In this document: piece by piece, positions 56,730 to 64,000 of the stretch
How positions within the stretch are numbered: the first letter of the stretch is position 1
Layout: the number at the start of each line of letters is the position of its first letter
Notes under the pieces: model-generated
The model's input: the letters and a program-made list of their open reading frames with translations, nothing else
What the model was told of the DNA's origin: nothing
Databases searched by the model: none
Translations under genes and position numbers: made by a program
Assembly (NCBI RefSeq): GCF_011493005.1
Contig: NZ_CP049159.1
Coordinates: 434,001 to 498,000 of the forward strand
DNA from: Caballeronia sp. SBC1
GTDB lineage: Bacteria; Pseudomonadota; Gammaproteobacteria; Burkholderiales; Burkholderiaceae
Direction of reading: 5' to 3'
DNA: 64,000 bases

Positions 56730-56853
56730 ACAGCACCCGCCGCCCCCGCACGGCACTTCCGGCCAAGCTCCGGCTGATCGGTAACGCCGTCTCGGCTGAT
56801 TGCGCTACACAGCCTGGGAGCGCTCTGCCTTGCATAAGATTCAGGAGATGACC

Positions 56854-58203
56854 ATGGAAATGCGCCGCACGGCAAGCCCCTCCCACGTCGCCAAGCGCAC
56901 CAACGTCCGCTATGCGATTCTGCTGTTGATCTTTCTTATCACGACGTTGAATTACGCGGATCGCGCCACGCTCTCGGTGACCGGCTCCGCGATGCGCGCC
57001 GAGTTCGGCCTCGACGCGATCAGGTTGGGATACATCTTCTCCGCATTCAGTTGGGCATATGTCTTGTCGCAACTGCCGGCCGGCTGGCTGCTGGACCGGT
57101 TCGGCGCGCGGCGCGTCTATGCGGCAAGCATTTTCCTGTGGTCCCTCTTCACGCTTCTGCAAGGCGCGATCGGTTTGCTCGGGAGCGCAGCCGCCGCCAT
57201 CACTGCGCTGTTCGTGCTGCGCTTCGCCATGGGCGCTGCCGAGTCGCCAGCGTTTCCGGCCAATGCCAAGGTGGTTGCCAACTGGTTCCCCACGACTGAG
57301 CGCGGCATGGCCTCGGCCATTTTCAATTCAGCCCAATACTTCGCGGCGGTCGTTTTCACGCCGCTGATGGCCTGGCTTACCCACGCGTTCGGCTGGCACA
57401 CGGTGTACCTCGTGATGGGTATGACTGGACTCTTACTTGCCTTCACCTGGCTGAAGGTGATGAAGAACCCTGCCGATCACCCGCGGGTCTCGCGCGCCGA
57501 ACTCGACTACATCGAACAGGGCGGCGGCGTAGTGAACGGACATAAGCGAACGCAGCCCAGTGACATCGCAGGCGCCGGGGGCTGGCTCCTTATGCGCCAG
57601 TTGCTGACCAACCGCATGCTGCTTGGCATTTATCTCGCCCAGTACTGCATCAACGTGCTGACCTATTTCTTCCTGACGTGGTTTCCGATTTACCTCGTGC
57701 AGGCACGCGGCATGACGATCCTGCACGCGGGTCTGGTGGCATCGCTGCCCGCGATCTGCGGATTCTCCGGTGGCGTACTCGGCGGCTTCCTGTCCGACTC
57801 GCTGCTTCGGCGCGGCCATTCGCTCACGCTTGCGCGCAAGGCACCGATTGTTGGAGGCATGCTGCTGTCGGTGTGCATCATCGGCTGCAACTATGTCACG
57901 ACCGACTGGGTTGTCGTCGCGCTCATGTCGCTCGCATTCTTCGGCAAAGGTATCGGGGCGCTCGGCTGGGCTGTTGTCGCGGATACGTCGCCCAAAGAGG
58001 CCCTCGGTCTTTCAGGCTCCATCTTCAACATGTTCGGCAACGTGGCTGGCATCGTGACGCCGATCGTGATCGGCTATCTCGTTGCGAACACCGGCTCGTT
58101 CAATGGCGCGCTGGTTTTCGTCGGCCTGAATGCGTTGCTCACTGTATTCAGTTACCTGGTGATCGTGAAAGACATCAAGCGGGTCGAACTACGCCCGCGG
58201 TAG
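56854..58203 (+). CDS. MFS transporter, glucarate/galactarate-type (anion:cation symporter)
   Basis: The 449-residue protein starts MEMRRTASPSHVAKRTNVRY. Twelve helices with LNYADRATLSVTGSAM and AAESPAFPANAKVVANWFPT place it with GudP/GarP-type aldarate:proton symporters. AGGAG lies six bases before the ATG at 56854. It sits between kdgD and the FadR-type regulator, giving a second uptake system alongside the TRAP genes. Confidence 0.88.
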   Translation: MEMRRTASPSHVAKRTNVRYAILLLIFLITTLNYADRATLSVTGSAMRAEFGLDAIRLGYIFSAFSWAYVLSQLPAGWLLDRFGARRVYAASIFLWSLFTLLQGAIGLLGSAAAAITALFVLRFAMGAAESPAFPANAKVVANWFPTTERGMASAIFNSAQYFAAVVFTPLMAWLTHAFGWHTVYLVMGMTGLLLAFTWLKVMKNPADHPRVSRAELDYIEQGGGVVNGHKRTQPSDIAGAGGWLLMRQLLTNRMLLGIYLAQYCINVLTYFFLTWFPIYLVQARGMTILHAGLVASLPAICGFSGGVLGGFLSDSLLRRGHSLTLARKAPIVGGMLLSVCIIGCNYVTTDWVVVALMSLAFFGKGIGALGWAVVADTSPKEALGLSGSIFNMFGNVAGIVTPIVIGYLVANTGSFNGALVFVGLNALLTVFSYLVIVKDIKRVELRPR

Positions 58204-58528
58204 TAGACAGCCGCCGTCACGTCAGTGCGGAAAGGGCTTCGCTTTCCGGCGCGTACTTCCACCGCAGTCGAATCGGCCCGAAGGGACGTCGAAACAATCA
58301 GTGGGGCGCGGCCCTTCGCCGTGCAGTCATCGTACTTCATGGAGCCCTCCCTTGGATGTTCTCCGCCCGGCCCGTAAAACTGGGCCTGCGATGGCGCCTG
58401 CGATACGCACCAGACATCGGCGTCGAAATGGTTACGCGTGGTTACGACTCGCATGAGCAGTCATCAGACGACGGTATAATAAAAATGGGGAAAATAGACG
58501 CAATCATTTGATTTTAGGGGCGTTTTCG
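58204..58528. other. intergenic, promoter region of the FadR-type gene
   Basis: About 325 bases. A TATAAT-like stretch (GGTATAATAAAAATGGGG) lies 40-60 bases before the regulator start. No gene or operator copy was recognised. Confidence 0.4.
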
Positions 58529-59221
58529 ATGGCCACTCCTCTGGCTTCCGCTTCACCGCCACGACGCGCTCGCAATCTCGCTGAGTTTGTCGTCAGCTAT
58601 GTCACCGAGCAAATTGAGAATCACGCCTTCAGGCCCGGCGACAAAATGCCGACCGAATCACAGTTGATGGTCACGCTGAGCGTGAGCCGCACCGTTATCC
58701 GCGAGGCCATTTCACGCTTGCAGGCGGGCAAGATCATCGAGACACGGCACGGCATCGGCAGCTTCGTGCTTGAACAATCGCGCGAAACGCTGGGCATCGA
58801 CATGGTGCCGGCCACGACCTTGCGCGACGTCCTGTCCATACTTGAACTACGCATCAGCCTCGAAACGGAATGCGCGGGTCTGGCTGCTCAACGGGCTAAG
58901 CCGGACGATCTCGCACGCATGCGCGCGGCGCTCGATGCGATCGAAGCGACCCGCCGCAATGGGCAGGACAGTGTCGACGCAGACCTCCAGTTTCATGTCT
59001 CGGTGGCTCGCGCAACCGGCAACCGGTATTTCGTCGATGTCCTCACGCAGATGGGCAGCGCACTGATCCCCAGAAACCGGCTCGATTCGGCGGGAATCGC
59101 ACGCGCGGAGCCTGACGCCTATCTGTCGCTGGTCAACCTGGAGCACGCAAGCATCCTCGAGGCGATCACGCGGCACGATGCCGAGGGCGCGCGCGGCCAT
59201 GCGCATGCACCTGTCCAATAG
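58529..59221 (+). CDS. GntR-family regulator (FadR subfamily), C-terminal frameshift
   Basis: The 230-residue product has a winged helix (about 15-80: ENHAFRPGDKMPTESQLMVT, then SVSRTVIREAISRLQAGKII) and an FCD effector domain. AGGGG precedes the ATG at 58529. Near the C-terminus a GC-repeat run (59186-59196) shifts the frame: the product ends GHAHAPVQ, while the next frame would continue MRMHLSNSRERLRRANETVQ to 59270 as in relatives. The lost residues belong to the last FCD helix. It probably represses the aldarate genes. Confidence 0.85.
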   Translation: MATPLASASPPRRARNLAEFVVSYVTEQIENHAFRPGDKMPTESQLMVTLSVSRTVIREAISRLQAGKIIETRHGIGSFVLEQSRETLGIDMVPATTLRDVLSILELRISLETECAGLAAQRAKPDDLARMRAALDAIEATRRNGQDSVDADLQFHVSVARATGNRYFVDVLTQMGSALIPRNRLDSAGIARAEPDAYLSLVNLEHASILEAITRHDAEGARGHAHAPVQ

Positions 59222-59270
59222 CCGCGAGCGGCTGAGGCGCGCCAACGAAACTGTTCAAGCGTACGGTTGA

Positions 59271-59866
59271 TTCGCGACAGGTTGAAAAAAGGCCGCATGC
59301 AGCTTTTTTAGCGTGACGGGGTCCGCGCCGTTGTGGGTTGTCACCTAGGCGCCCGCTTTGGTCTCGAAGGCGATGCCGTCGCGGGATCCCAGCATGGAAA
59401 CGAAGGTGAGTGCTTCACTTCAACTTCTTCGCGTCGAAACGTTCGCTCGACTCATTGTCCGATGACTTAATCTGGAGAAATTGTGTGCGCTGGTTTTCAT
59501 GATTGCAACGGACTGGCGTCACATGGGCTCACGCTTCGTTGATTACTCCCCCGCTTTGAAAGCGCGTTAAGAGCCTTATCGAAGCGGGCCGAGGGGTTCT
59601 TGTTAATGAGGCCGGGGCGTCAGACTGTTAGTTGTGTTTTAACGCCCGCACGCAACCCAAGTGGACGGTGGTTTCTCGAGATCCAACATGTCATCGGCCA
59701 GAGTGGTTGATCGTTTCCCCGTCCCCATTCCATTGTCTGGATGCTCTACTGGCTACATTTACCCTACACTTACGACAAAACCTTACAACGAACGGTCGGG
59801 CTTGTTTGAGCACCCTCTTTCCGTGCGTTGACCGTACGTTTCTTCCAGGAAAATAGGTAGCAAGTT
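59271..59866. other. intergenic, no gene recognised
   Basis: About 600 bases after the frameshifted regulator. Only short open frames occur, none with a ribosome site or known family. The right end should hold the promoter of the pseudopilin gene. Confidence 0.4.
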
Positions 59867-60331
59867 ATGCAAATGGGGACTAATCGCCGCACGGATATCG
59901 CGGCTCTGCGCAGCCATGACCAACGAGGGTTCACGTTTAGAAAAATCGCGGTCGTGGTTGCGATGCTCGCCCTGCTGATCACGCTAATCGTCTCTAAGAT
60001 CATGAGTGGCCCGGAAGAAGCGAAGCGTGTCGCTGCGAAACAGGACATCGGCACAATCGTGCAAGCGTTGAAACTATACCGCCACGACAGCGGCCGCTAT
60101 CCGACCCAGGAGCAAGGCCTGCGGGCGCTTATCGAGAAACCTGCTACTAGTCCGGTGCCGAACTTCTGGAAGGACGGCGGCTATCTCCAGCGCTTGCCAA
60201 ACGATCCATGGGGCAATGCGTACCAGTATCTCAATCCTGGCGTCCATGGTGAGGTCGACGTATTCAGCTACGGCGCCGACGCAAAGCAAGGCGGTGAAGA
60301 CAGCGATGCCGACATAGGCTCATGGGAATAG
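59867..60331 (+). CDS. gspG: type II secretion major pseudopilin-like protein (GspG) with altered +5 residue
   Basis: The 154-residue protein has a prepilin-like leader with cleavage expected after Gly21 (DQRG/FTFRK), a hydrophobic helix and the GspG C-terminal domain: LYRHDSGRYPTQEQGLRALI, FWKDGGYLQRLPNDPWGNAY and DADIGSWE. In GspG the residue at position +5 is Glu; here it is Lys26. Glu5 is needed for assembly into the pseudopilus in other species. No other T2SS gene is nearby. It may be a specialised or degenerate copy. Confidence 0.75.
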   Translation: MQMGTNRRTDIAALRSHDQRGFTFRKIAVVVAMLALLITLIVSKIMSGPEEAKRVAAKQDIGTIVQALKLYRHDSGRYPTQEQGLRALIEKPATSPVPNFWKDGGYLQRLPNDPWGNAYQYLNPGVHGEVDVFSYGADAKQGGEDSDADIGSWE

Positions 60332-60416
60332 CCGGGTGTCTCCTTGCACTGCGCACGCGACGCTTAGCCCGACACCATTGCTCCGCTCCATCGAATAACA
60401 AAAGAGACGTAGATAA

Positions 60417-61190
60417 ATGACGCAGGCTTTAGCCACGTTCCATCTCAGTCATGGACCCAAAAACAGACCGACCCTTGTCTTCTTGCCGGGCGCCCTCATC
60501 CCGCCAAACGCCATTGCGCCTGTCACAAGAATCGTCAAGCTTCGGGCTATCGGCGTGGGCTGGCTCGAAGGCACGGGCCCGCACGACCTTCACTCGGTTG
60601 CGGCGCGTGTAGCCATGCTACTTAGAGAGCTCGGACCCACCGTGCTCATAGGACATTCAGTAGGCACGCCGATCGCTGCGCTCGCCGCTGCGATCGATTT
60701 ACGCTCGACGAAAAGGAACGTAGCTGGTCTCGTGCTGAGCAATAGCGGAGCGAATACAAAGGGACACGGCGATATCGAATCAGTGATCGAGCGCGTCCTT
60801 CAGACATGGGGGCCGCCGCTGTGGAAAGCCATGACCGAACGCTCGCTTGGAAGCGTCTGCCCCGCCGAGCTTGTGGACTCGTTTATGACGTATCCGCGCC
60901 GTGTTACTGCTGAGGCGACGGCCGAAAGCTTGCGCAGTTTACAACACACCGACCTCACGGACATGCTCAACGAACTATCATCCCTTCCCACCGCGGTGGT
61001 CCATGGAAGTCGCGACCCGGCTCGCAATTTGTCCCATGCAGAAAGCCTGAGCAACGGCATTCCAGGTTCTAGACTGGTGGTGCTTGAAACGGGCCATACG
61101 TCGTGCGTCGAAGCGCCCGACGAGTTTGCCGAAGTAATACGCTCCGTGGTTGAGCAAGGCTTAAAACCGGGCGCCGCGAGCGCGGATTAG
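60417..61190 (+). CDS. alpha/beta hydrolase
   Basis: The 257-residue protein has the hydrolase landmarks: nucleophile Ser in IGHSVGTPIA, Asp in VHGSRDPARN and His in LETGHTSCVE. The ATG follows a short AGACG stretch rather than a strong ribosome site. It starts 85 bases after the pseudopilin gene. Specificity (esterase, lipase or lactonase) cannot be told. Confidence 0.82.
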   Translation: MTQALATFHLSHGPKNRPTLVFLPGALIPPNAIAPVTRIVKLRAIGVGWLEGTGPHDLHSVAARVAMLLRELGPTVLIGHSVGTPIAALAAAIDLRSTKRNVAGLVLSNSGANTKGHGDIESVIERVLQTWGPPLWKAMTERSLGSVCPAELVDSFMTYPRRVTAEATAESLRSLQHTDLTDMLNELSSLPTAVVHGSRDPARNLSHAESLSNGIPGSRLVVLETGHTSCVEAPDEFAEVIRSVVEQGLKPGAASAD

Positions 61191-61336
61191 CTGTTGGCCC
61201 ATCGGAATCAGAAAATGTGTGCGCGGGGCACTACGGCGCCAGATCGATGACCGCCCTCCCCTCCTTGCCGTCTCGCACTCGCCCAGCTTCCCAGACCATC
61301 TAGTCCGATCCTATGCGCAACATACGCGGGGGCCGG

Positions 61337-61645
61337 CTATAAAGCCTGCCTCGGAGCGTAAAGCTCAAACATTGGAGACTCGAATCCAGAAGTGAGCTTT
61401 CGATGGCCTTCGCTTCCAGCCAATACAAGCCACCAGAGCATGACCTCCATCGGCGGTTCCTTCTGATCGGTTAAGCGCGAATACTCTCTCCTACTGAGTT
61501 CTGCGTCGGCGCGCAACATGCTGGCCACCATCAAAGCGTTACTCTTAGAGCGCCGTGCCTCGACGAGGGCTGCATCGCGTTTCCGGCGAAGACTCGCTGC
61601 GAAGCTCAGGCTGGCACTATGATTGGCAATGCCCTTCAGGCACAT
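61337..61645 (-). CDS. small gene coupled to the replication initiator
   Basis: The 102-residue ORF starts MCLKGIANHSASLSFAASLR. Its ATG (61645-61643) shares one base with the initiator stop codon, so it is probably translationally coupled. It has a basic helical middle (RRKRDAALVEARRSKSNALM) and no recognisable family. A role in replication control is inferred only from position. Confidence 0.5.
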   Translation of the reverse strand: MCLKGIANHSASLSFAASLRRKRDAALVEARRSKSNALMVASMLRADAELSRREYSRLTDQKEPPMEVMLWWLVLAGSEGHRKLTSGFESPMFELYAPRQAL

Positions 61646-63048
61646 CAGGGCGATGTCCGAGACGAATTCATGCGCCCGAACACAAATTGCCCCAGGTACC
61701 AACCGAGGTCCGCATTCGCGAGGATGTCCTGCTCCGTTACTGTTGATGCCTCAAGTTTCATACGCCGGAGCATGAGTTTGCCTTGGCTCGACGTGACCCA
61801 TGAGCGGACCAGATCTTTGCGCGTTTTCAAGTCAGCAGCGTTGAAGTGTTCACGTCCTTTAAGCGATTCTTCATTCATGCGTGCACGGACTTCTTCCTCA
61901 CGCGATGCCATGGTGCGTGCGACCGAACTCCGGGTTTCATTCTTTGCGACCTCTGCTTCTGTTTCGTCGGTAAGCAGTTTTGACTGAACGTCTACCATGG
62001 TCCGTTCGGCTTCAGACATTTTCCAGTTATCGCGGAGAGCTCTCATCAAGTAGCCAGCTGGACTCCTTTTCACCTGTCCGCGATTAATCTTGAAGCGAGT
62101 GTATTCAACAGCTTGCTGGATGTGCGTATCGGTCCAGACCTCACGGTTCTCGGAAATCTCCGTAAACTGTTTAGTCGACAAGTTGAATTCATCCTTGAGA
62201 ATCTTGTACAGGTGGCTGGCGTCAGCCAAGCTGGCCAAGACAGCATCGGCGGTATCCTTGCGCTTGAGCAGAAACCTTATGCGGTCGATTTTTTTCGATG
62301 TGGTGGACTCGGTCCTGGTTTCATACGTCAAATCGATGTCCGATACCTCATTGATTTCACGCACCGCCGGCTCAAGCCAGTCCCGTTTGAAGTATTTGAA
62401 GATAGCCGCGTTCGCACCCATTTTCCCGGGCCAATTTCGCATTTCTTCAAGCGGTATCCATTCCGTTCTGCCATCGGGGACGCTCGGCAGTATCTGGTCA
62501 TAAATCGCTCGCGCCAGACTGCGTGTAAAAGCCGTCGAAATGCGCAAGCTTAGCCAGTGAGACTTTTTGGGGTCACGGATGTGTGGGACCAATCGAGGAT
62601 GTACGTCGAATCGGATCCGTCCTCTGTGGAACCCTACCATCCCCAGCAGCTGGACTGAGACCCATAGGTCGTCTTCATTGGGGTCACGGTCGAGCGGCGT
62701 ATCGGTCACCTGGATCTTCGCGTCCTGCGCTTCCTCTGCGATTGTGCGCAGGTGCTTTAGATTGCGGCTGTCATAGCGCATCAGCCATTTGAAGTAGTTC
62801 AGTTCAACGTCATACTGATCTCGTGCTTCCTGTTCCTGGGCAACGATGAAATATGCAGCGTCAAGAAATCGCCGCGCCGGCAGGCCCATGTTGACGATCT
62901 GCGTGAAAAAATTGTTCCGCTGATAGCCGATCTCACGGGTGGCTTCGCTGATGGGCATGCCCAGGTCGAACAGGTCCTCGAACAGCGCGAGCGCCATCTG
63001 GCGAGGTGTTACCCTCGACTTGCTTTCTTCAGGATTGTCCGCCGCCAT
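61645..63048 (-). CDS. replication initiator protein (Rep_3-like)
   Basis: The 467-residue protein starts MAADNPEESKSRVTPRQMAL and has the winged-helix character of Rep_3-type initiators, with WVSVQLLGMVGFHRGRIRFD, HWLSLRISTAFTRSLARAIY and KYFKRDWLEPAVREINEVSD. It is larger than small-plasmid RepA proteins and resembles initiators of Burkholderia-group megaplasmids and second chromosomes. Its upstream region contains the iteron array, as expected for a protein binding and opening the origin. Partition genes are not seen in this window and may lie beyond its right edge. Confidence 0.87.
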   Translation of the reverse strand: MAADNPEESKSRVTPRQMALALFEDLFDLGMPISEATREIGYQRNNFFTQIVNMGLPARRFLDAAYFIVAQEQEARDQYDVELNYFKWLMRYDSRNLKHLRTIAEEAQDAKIQVTDTPLDRDPNEDDLWVSVQLLGMVGFHRGRIRFDVHPRLVPHIRDPKKSHWLSLRISTAFTRSLARAIYDQILPSVPDGRTEWIPLEEMRNWPGKMGANAAIFKYFKRDWLEPAVREINEVSDIDLTYETRTESTTSKKIDRIRFLLKRKDTADAVLASLADASHLYKILKDEFNLSTKQFTEISENREVWTDTHIQQAVEYTRFKINRGQVKRSPAGYLMRALRDNWKMSEAERTMVDVQSKLLTDETEAEVAKNETRSSVARTMASREEEVRARMNEESLKGREHFNAADLKTRKDLVRSWVTSSQGKLMLRRMKLEASTVTEQDILANADLGWYLGQFVFGRMNSSRTSP

Positions 63049-63054
63049 AAGCTC

Positions 63055-63064
63055 ATCAGCTGAT
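63055..63064. promoter_or_regulatory. small palindrome before the initiator gene
   Basis: ATCAGCTGAT is a perfect 10-base palindrome just upstream of the initiator start. It may be a site for autoregulation. Confidence 0.35.
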
Positions 63065-63114
63065 CATTTCAATTGTTGCGAATGTAGCATGCATGGGTGA
63101 GCTGTCAACACATA

Positions 63115-63431
63115 CAACCTCACCCTCCTCCGGTCGCACGCGGATGTTTGTAGTGGTCAAGCTTGCACCACCTTGCCGATTTCGCACAATTAACCTCACC
63201 TATGCACAATCAACCTCACCACGTTGAACCTGTGCCCCACGGTAACGCCTTATTTCACGCCGCCGGCAACGACGCCTTCCCGGTACTGCACAGCCAACCT
63301 CACCTTTGCTAGAGCAGTTTTTTTCTGCACATCAAACCTCACCATTGCGCGAATTAAACCTCACCTTGGCCACACAACGACACTCACCTTCCTGCACAGC
63401 AAACCTCACCTTCGACACAAGGAATCTCACC
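63115..63431 (+). repeat. iteron block 1 (eight copies, forward)
   Basis: Repeats related to TGCACAATYAACCTCACC occur at 63184, 63204, 63287, 63326, 63347, 63371, 63393 and 63413, with a partial copy ending near 63124. The AACCTCACC core is most constant. All face the same way. Spacing varies from about 20 to 80 bases, unlike a CRISPR. Confidence 0.8.
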
Positions 63432-63557
63432 TTTCTACAGTTAAATTGTTGAAATCAAAGGAAACAAGGGGACTCTGTTGGTAGGTTGGTGGGTTTAATT
63501 CTTTAAAAAAACAAACCAACTCGTCGCCAATACGTTGAGACGTGAGTTGCTGAAGAT
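63432..63557. other. AT-rich core between the iteron blocks
   Basis: About 120 bases with TTAAATTGTTGAAATCAAAG and TTTAATTCTTTAAAAAAACA separate the two iteron blocks. Such a segment is the likely DNA unwinding element. No perfect DnaA box was identified. Confidence 0.55.
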
Positions 63558-63815
63558 GGTGAGGTTAGTTGTGCAGTGATGGGAAAAGAGACCGGTACGG
63601 AGGATGGCGAGCAAAATTCATGGTGAGGTCGATTGTGCATTGCATCACCGCTGGTCCGTGCTCGCGGGTTTTTCCACTAAAAATATATTAGGGAACGTCC
63701 AAAACACGCGATTGAAGGTGAGGTTAATTGTGCAGATTTACGCTTTGGCCTTTTTGCGGAGATTTTTCGCGCTTGTTCCGGAAATCCGGGTACGAAGGTG
63801 AGGTTGATTGTGCAC
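63558..63815 (-). repeat. iteron block 2 (four copies, reverse)
   Basis: Repeats GGTGAGGTTAATTGTGCA and variants at 63558, 63622, 63718 and 63798 are the reverse complement of the block 1 repeat. A further forward copy is at 63852-63868. The opposed orientation around an AT-rich core is consistent with a replication origin. Confidence 0.8.
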
Positions 63816-64000
63816 TTCAGATCCGGTCGAACGACGCCGTCAATAAGAACAGCACAATCGACCTCACCTTGAAAATCTCAGGAGCGATTGGAGAGCGGTC
63901 TAGCGGCGTGCACGAGACAACAACTACGTCGACTCATGATCGTCCCGAAGAGAAATTGAGTAGTTTTACGTTTCGCGAACGCGCTCTACAACGTTGTGAG

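Noticed and set aside
63115..63868. Possible CRISPR array
   Set aside because: The repeats are 17-18 bases with irregular spacing and opposed orientations beside a Rep gene, which fits iterons and not CRISPR.

Overview
The window looks like a secondary replicon (chromid or megaplasmid) of a Burkholderia-group betaproteobacterium, probably Paraburkholderia or Caballeronia. The GC-rich genes, the OmpC-type porin, the Lys/Ala-tailed HU and H-NS proteins, the LysR/GntR/TetR-controlled catabolic cassettes and the Rep_3-type initiator beside a large iteron array all point this way. This is inferred from protein character, not from a database search. No rRNA, tRNA or CRISPR array was seen.

Layout. 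1-8.0 kb: a hydrolase cut by the window edge, an EamA transporter with a divergent LysR gene, an HU-like and a two-domain H-NS-like protein, and a DUF2252 protein. 8-17.2 kb: a catabolic segment with LysR, an MFS transporter coupled to a FAD oxidoreductase, a D-2-hydroxyacid dehydrogenase, an SDR, a second MFS transporter, a VOC protein and a citrate-synthase-like protein with an N-terminal HTH. 17.3-24.1 kb: a parvulin remnant, a secreted Ala/Lys-rich protein and a TetR-controlled reductase/MaoC/thiolase segment with clear decay. 24.4-31.2 kb: a CheB-like protein, a single-domain response regulator, small proteins, two divergent GH13 enzymes and a cytochrome c remnant cut by an IS3-family element (31.2-32.9 kb).

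32.9-46.9 kb is the most unusual part. A double-HTH protein converges on a minus-strand series encoding a SLOG-like membrane protein, a TIR protein, a TIR-like protein and an nSTAND NTPase with a C-terminal WD40-like propeller. This has the architecture of a multi-component conflict (defence) system. Beyond a Bcr/CflA transporter lies a translationally coupled lipoprotein and TPR/class III nucleotide-cyclase-like pair.

47-59.3 kb: two small proteins (one LprI-like), then an aldarate/uronate locus: porin, TRAP transporter (dctPQM-like), a deleted uronate dehydrogenase, galactarate dehydratase (garD), 5-dehydro-4-deoxyglucarate dehydratase (kdgD), an MFS transporter and a FadR-type regulator. 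Together these would import galactarate or glucarate and convert it toward 2-oxoglutarate semialdehyde. A shared 19-bp operator-like motif precedes dctP, garD and kdgD. 59.9-61.2 kb: an orphan GspG-like pseudopilin and a hydrolase. 61.3-64 kb: the replication initiator, a coupled small gene and an origin with 13 iterons in two opposed blocks around an AT-rich core.

Several genes carry apparent lesions: a one-base deletion in a reductase, a frameshift in the FadR tail, an internal deletion in uronate dehydrogenase, an in-frame amber codon between the TIR genes, and a tandem duplication in dctQ. Either this replicon is decaying or some are assembly errors.
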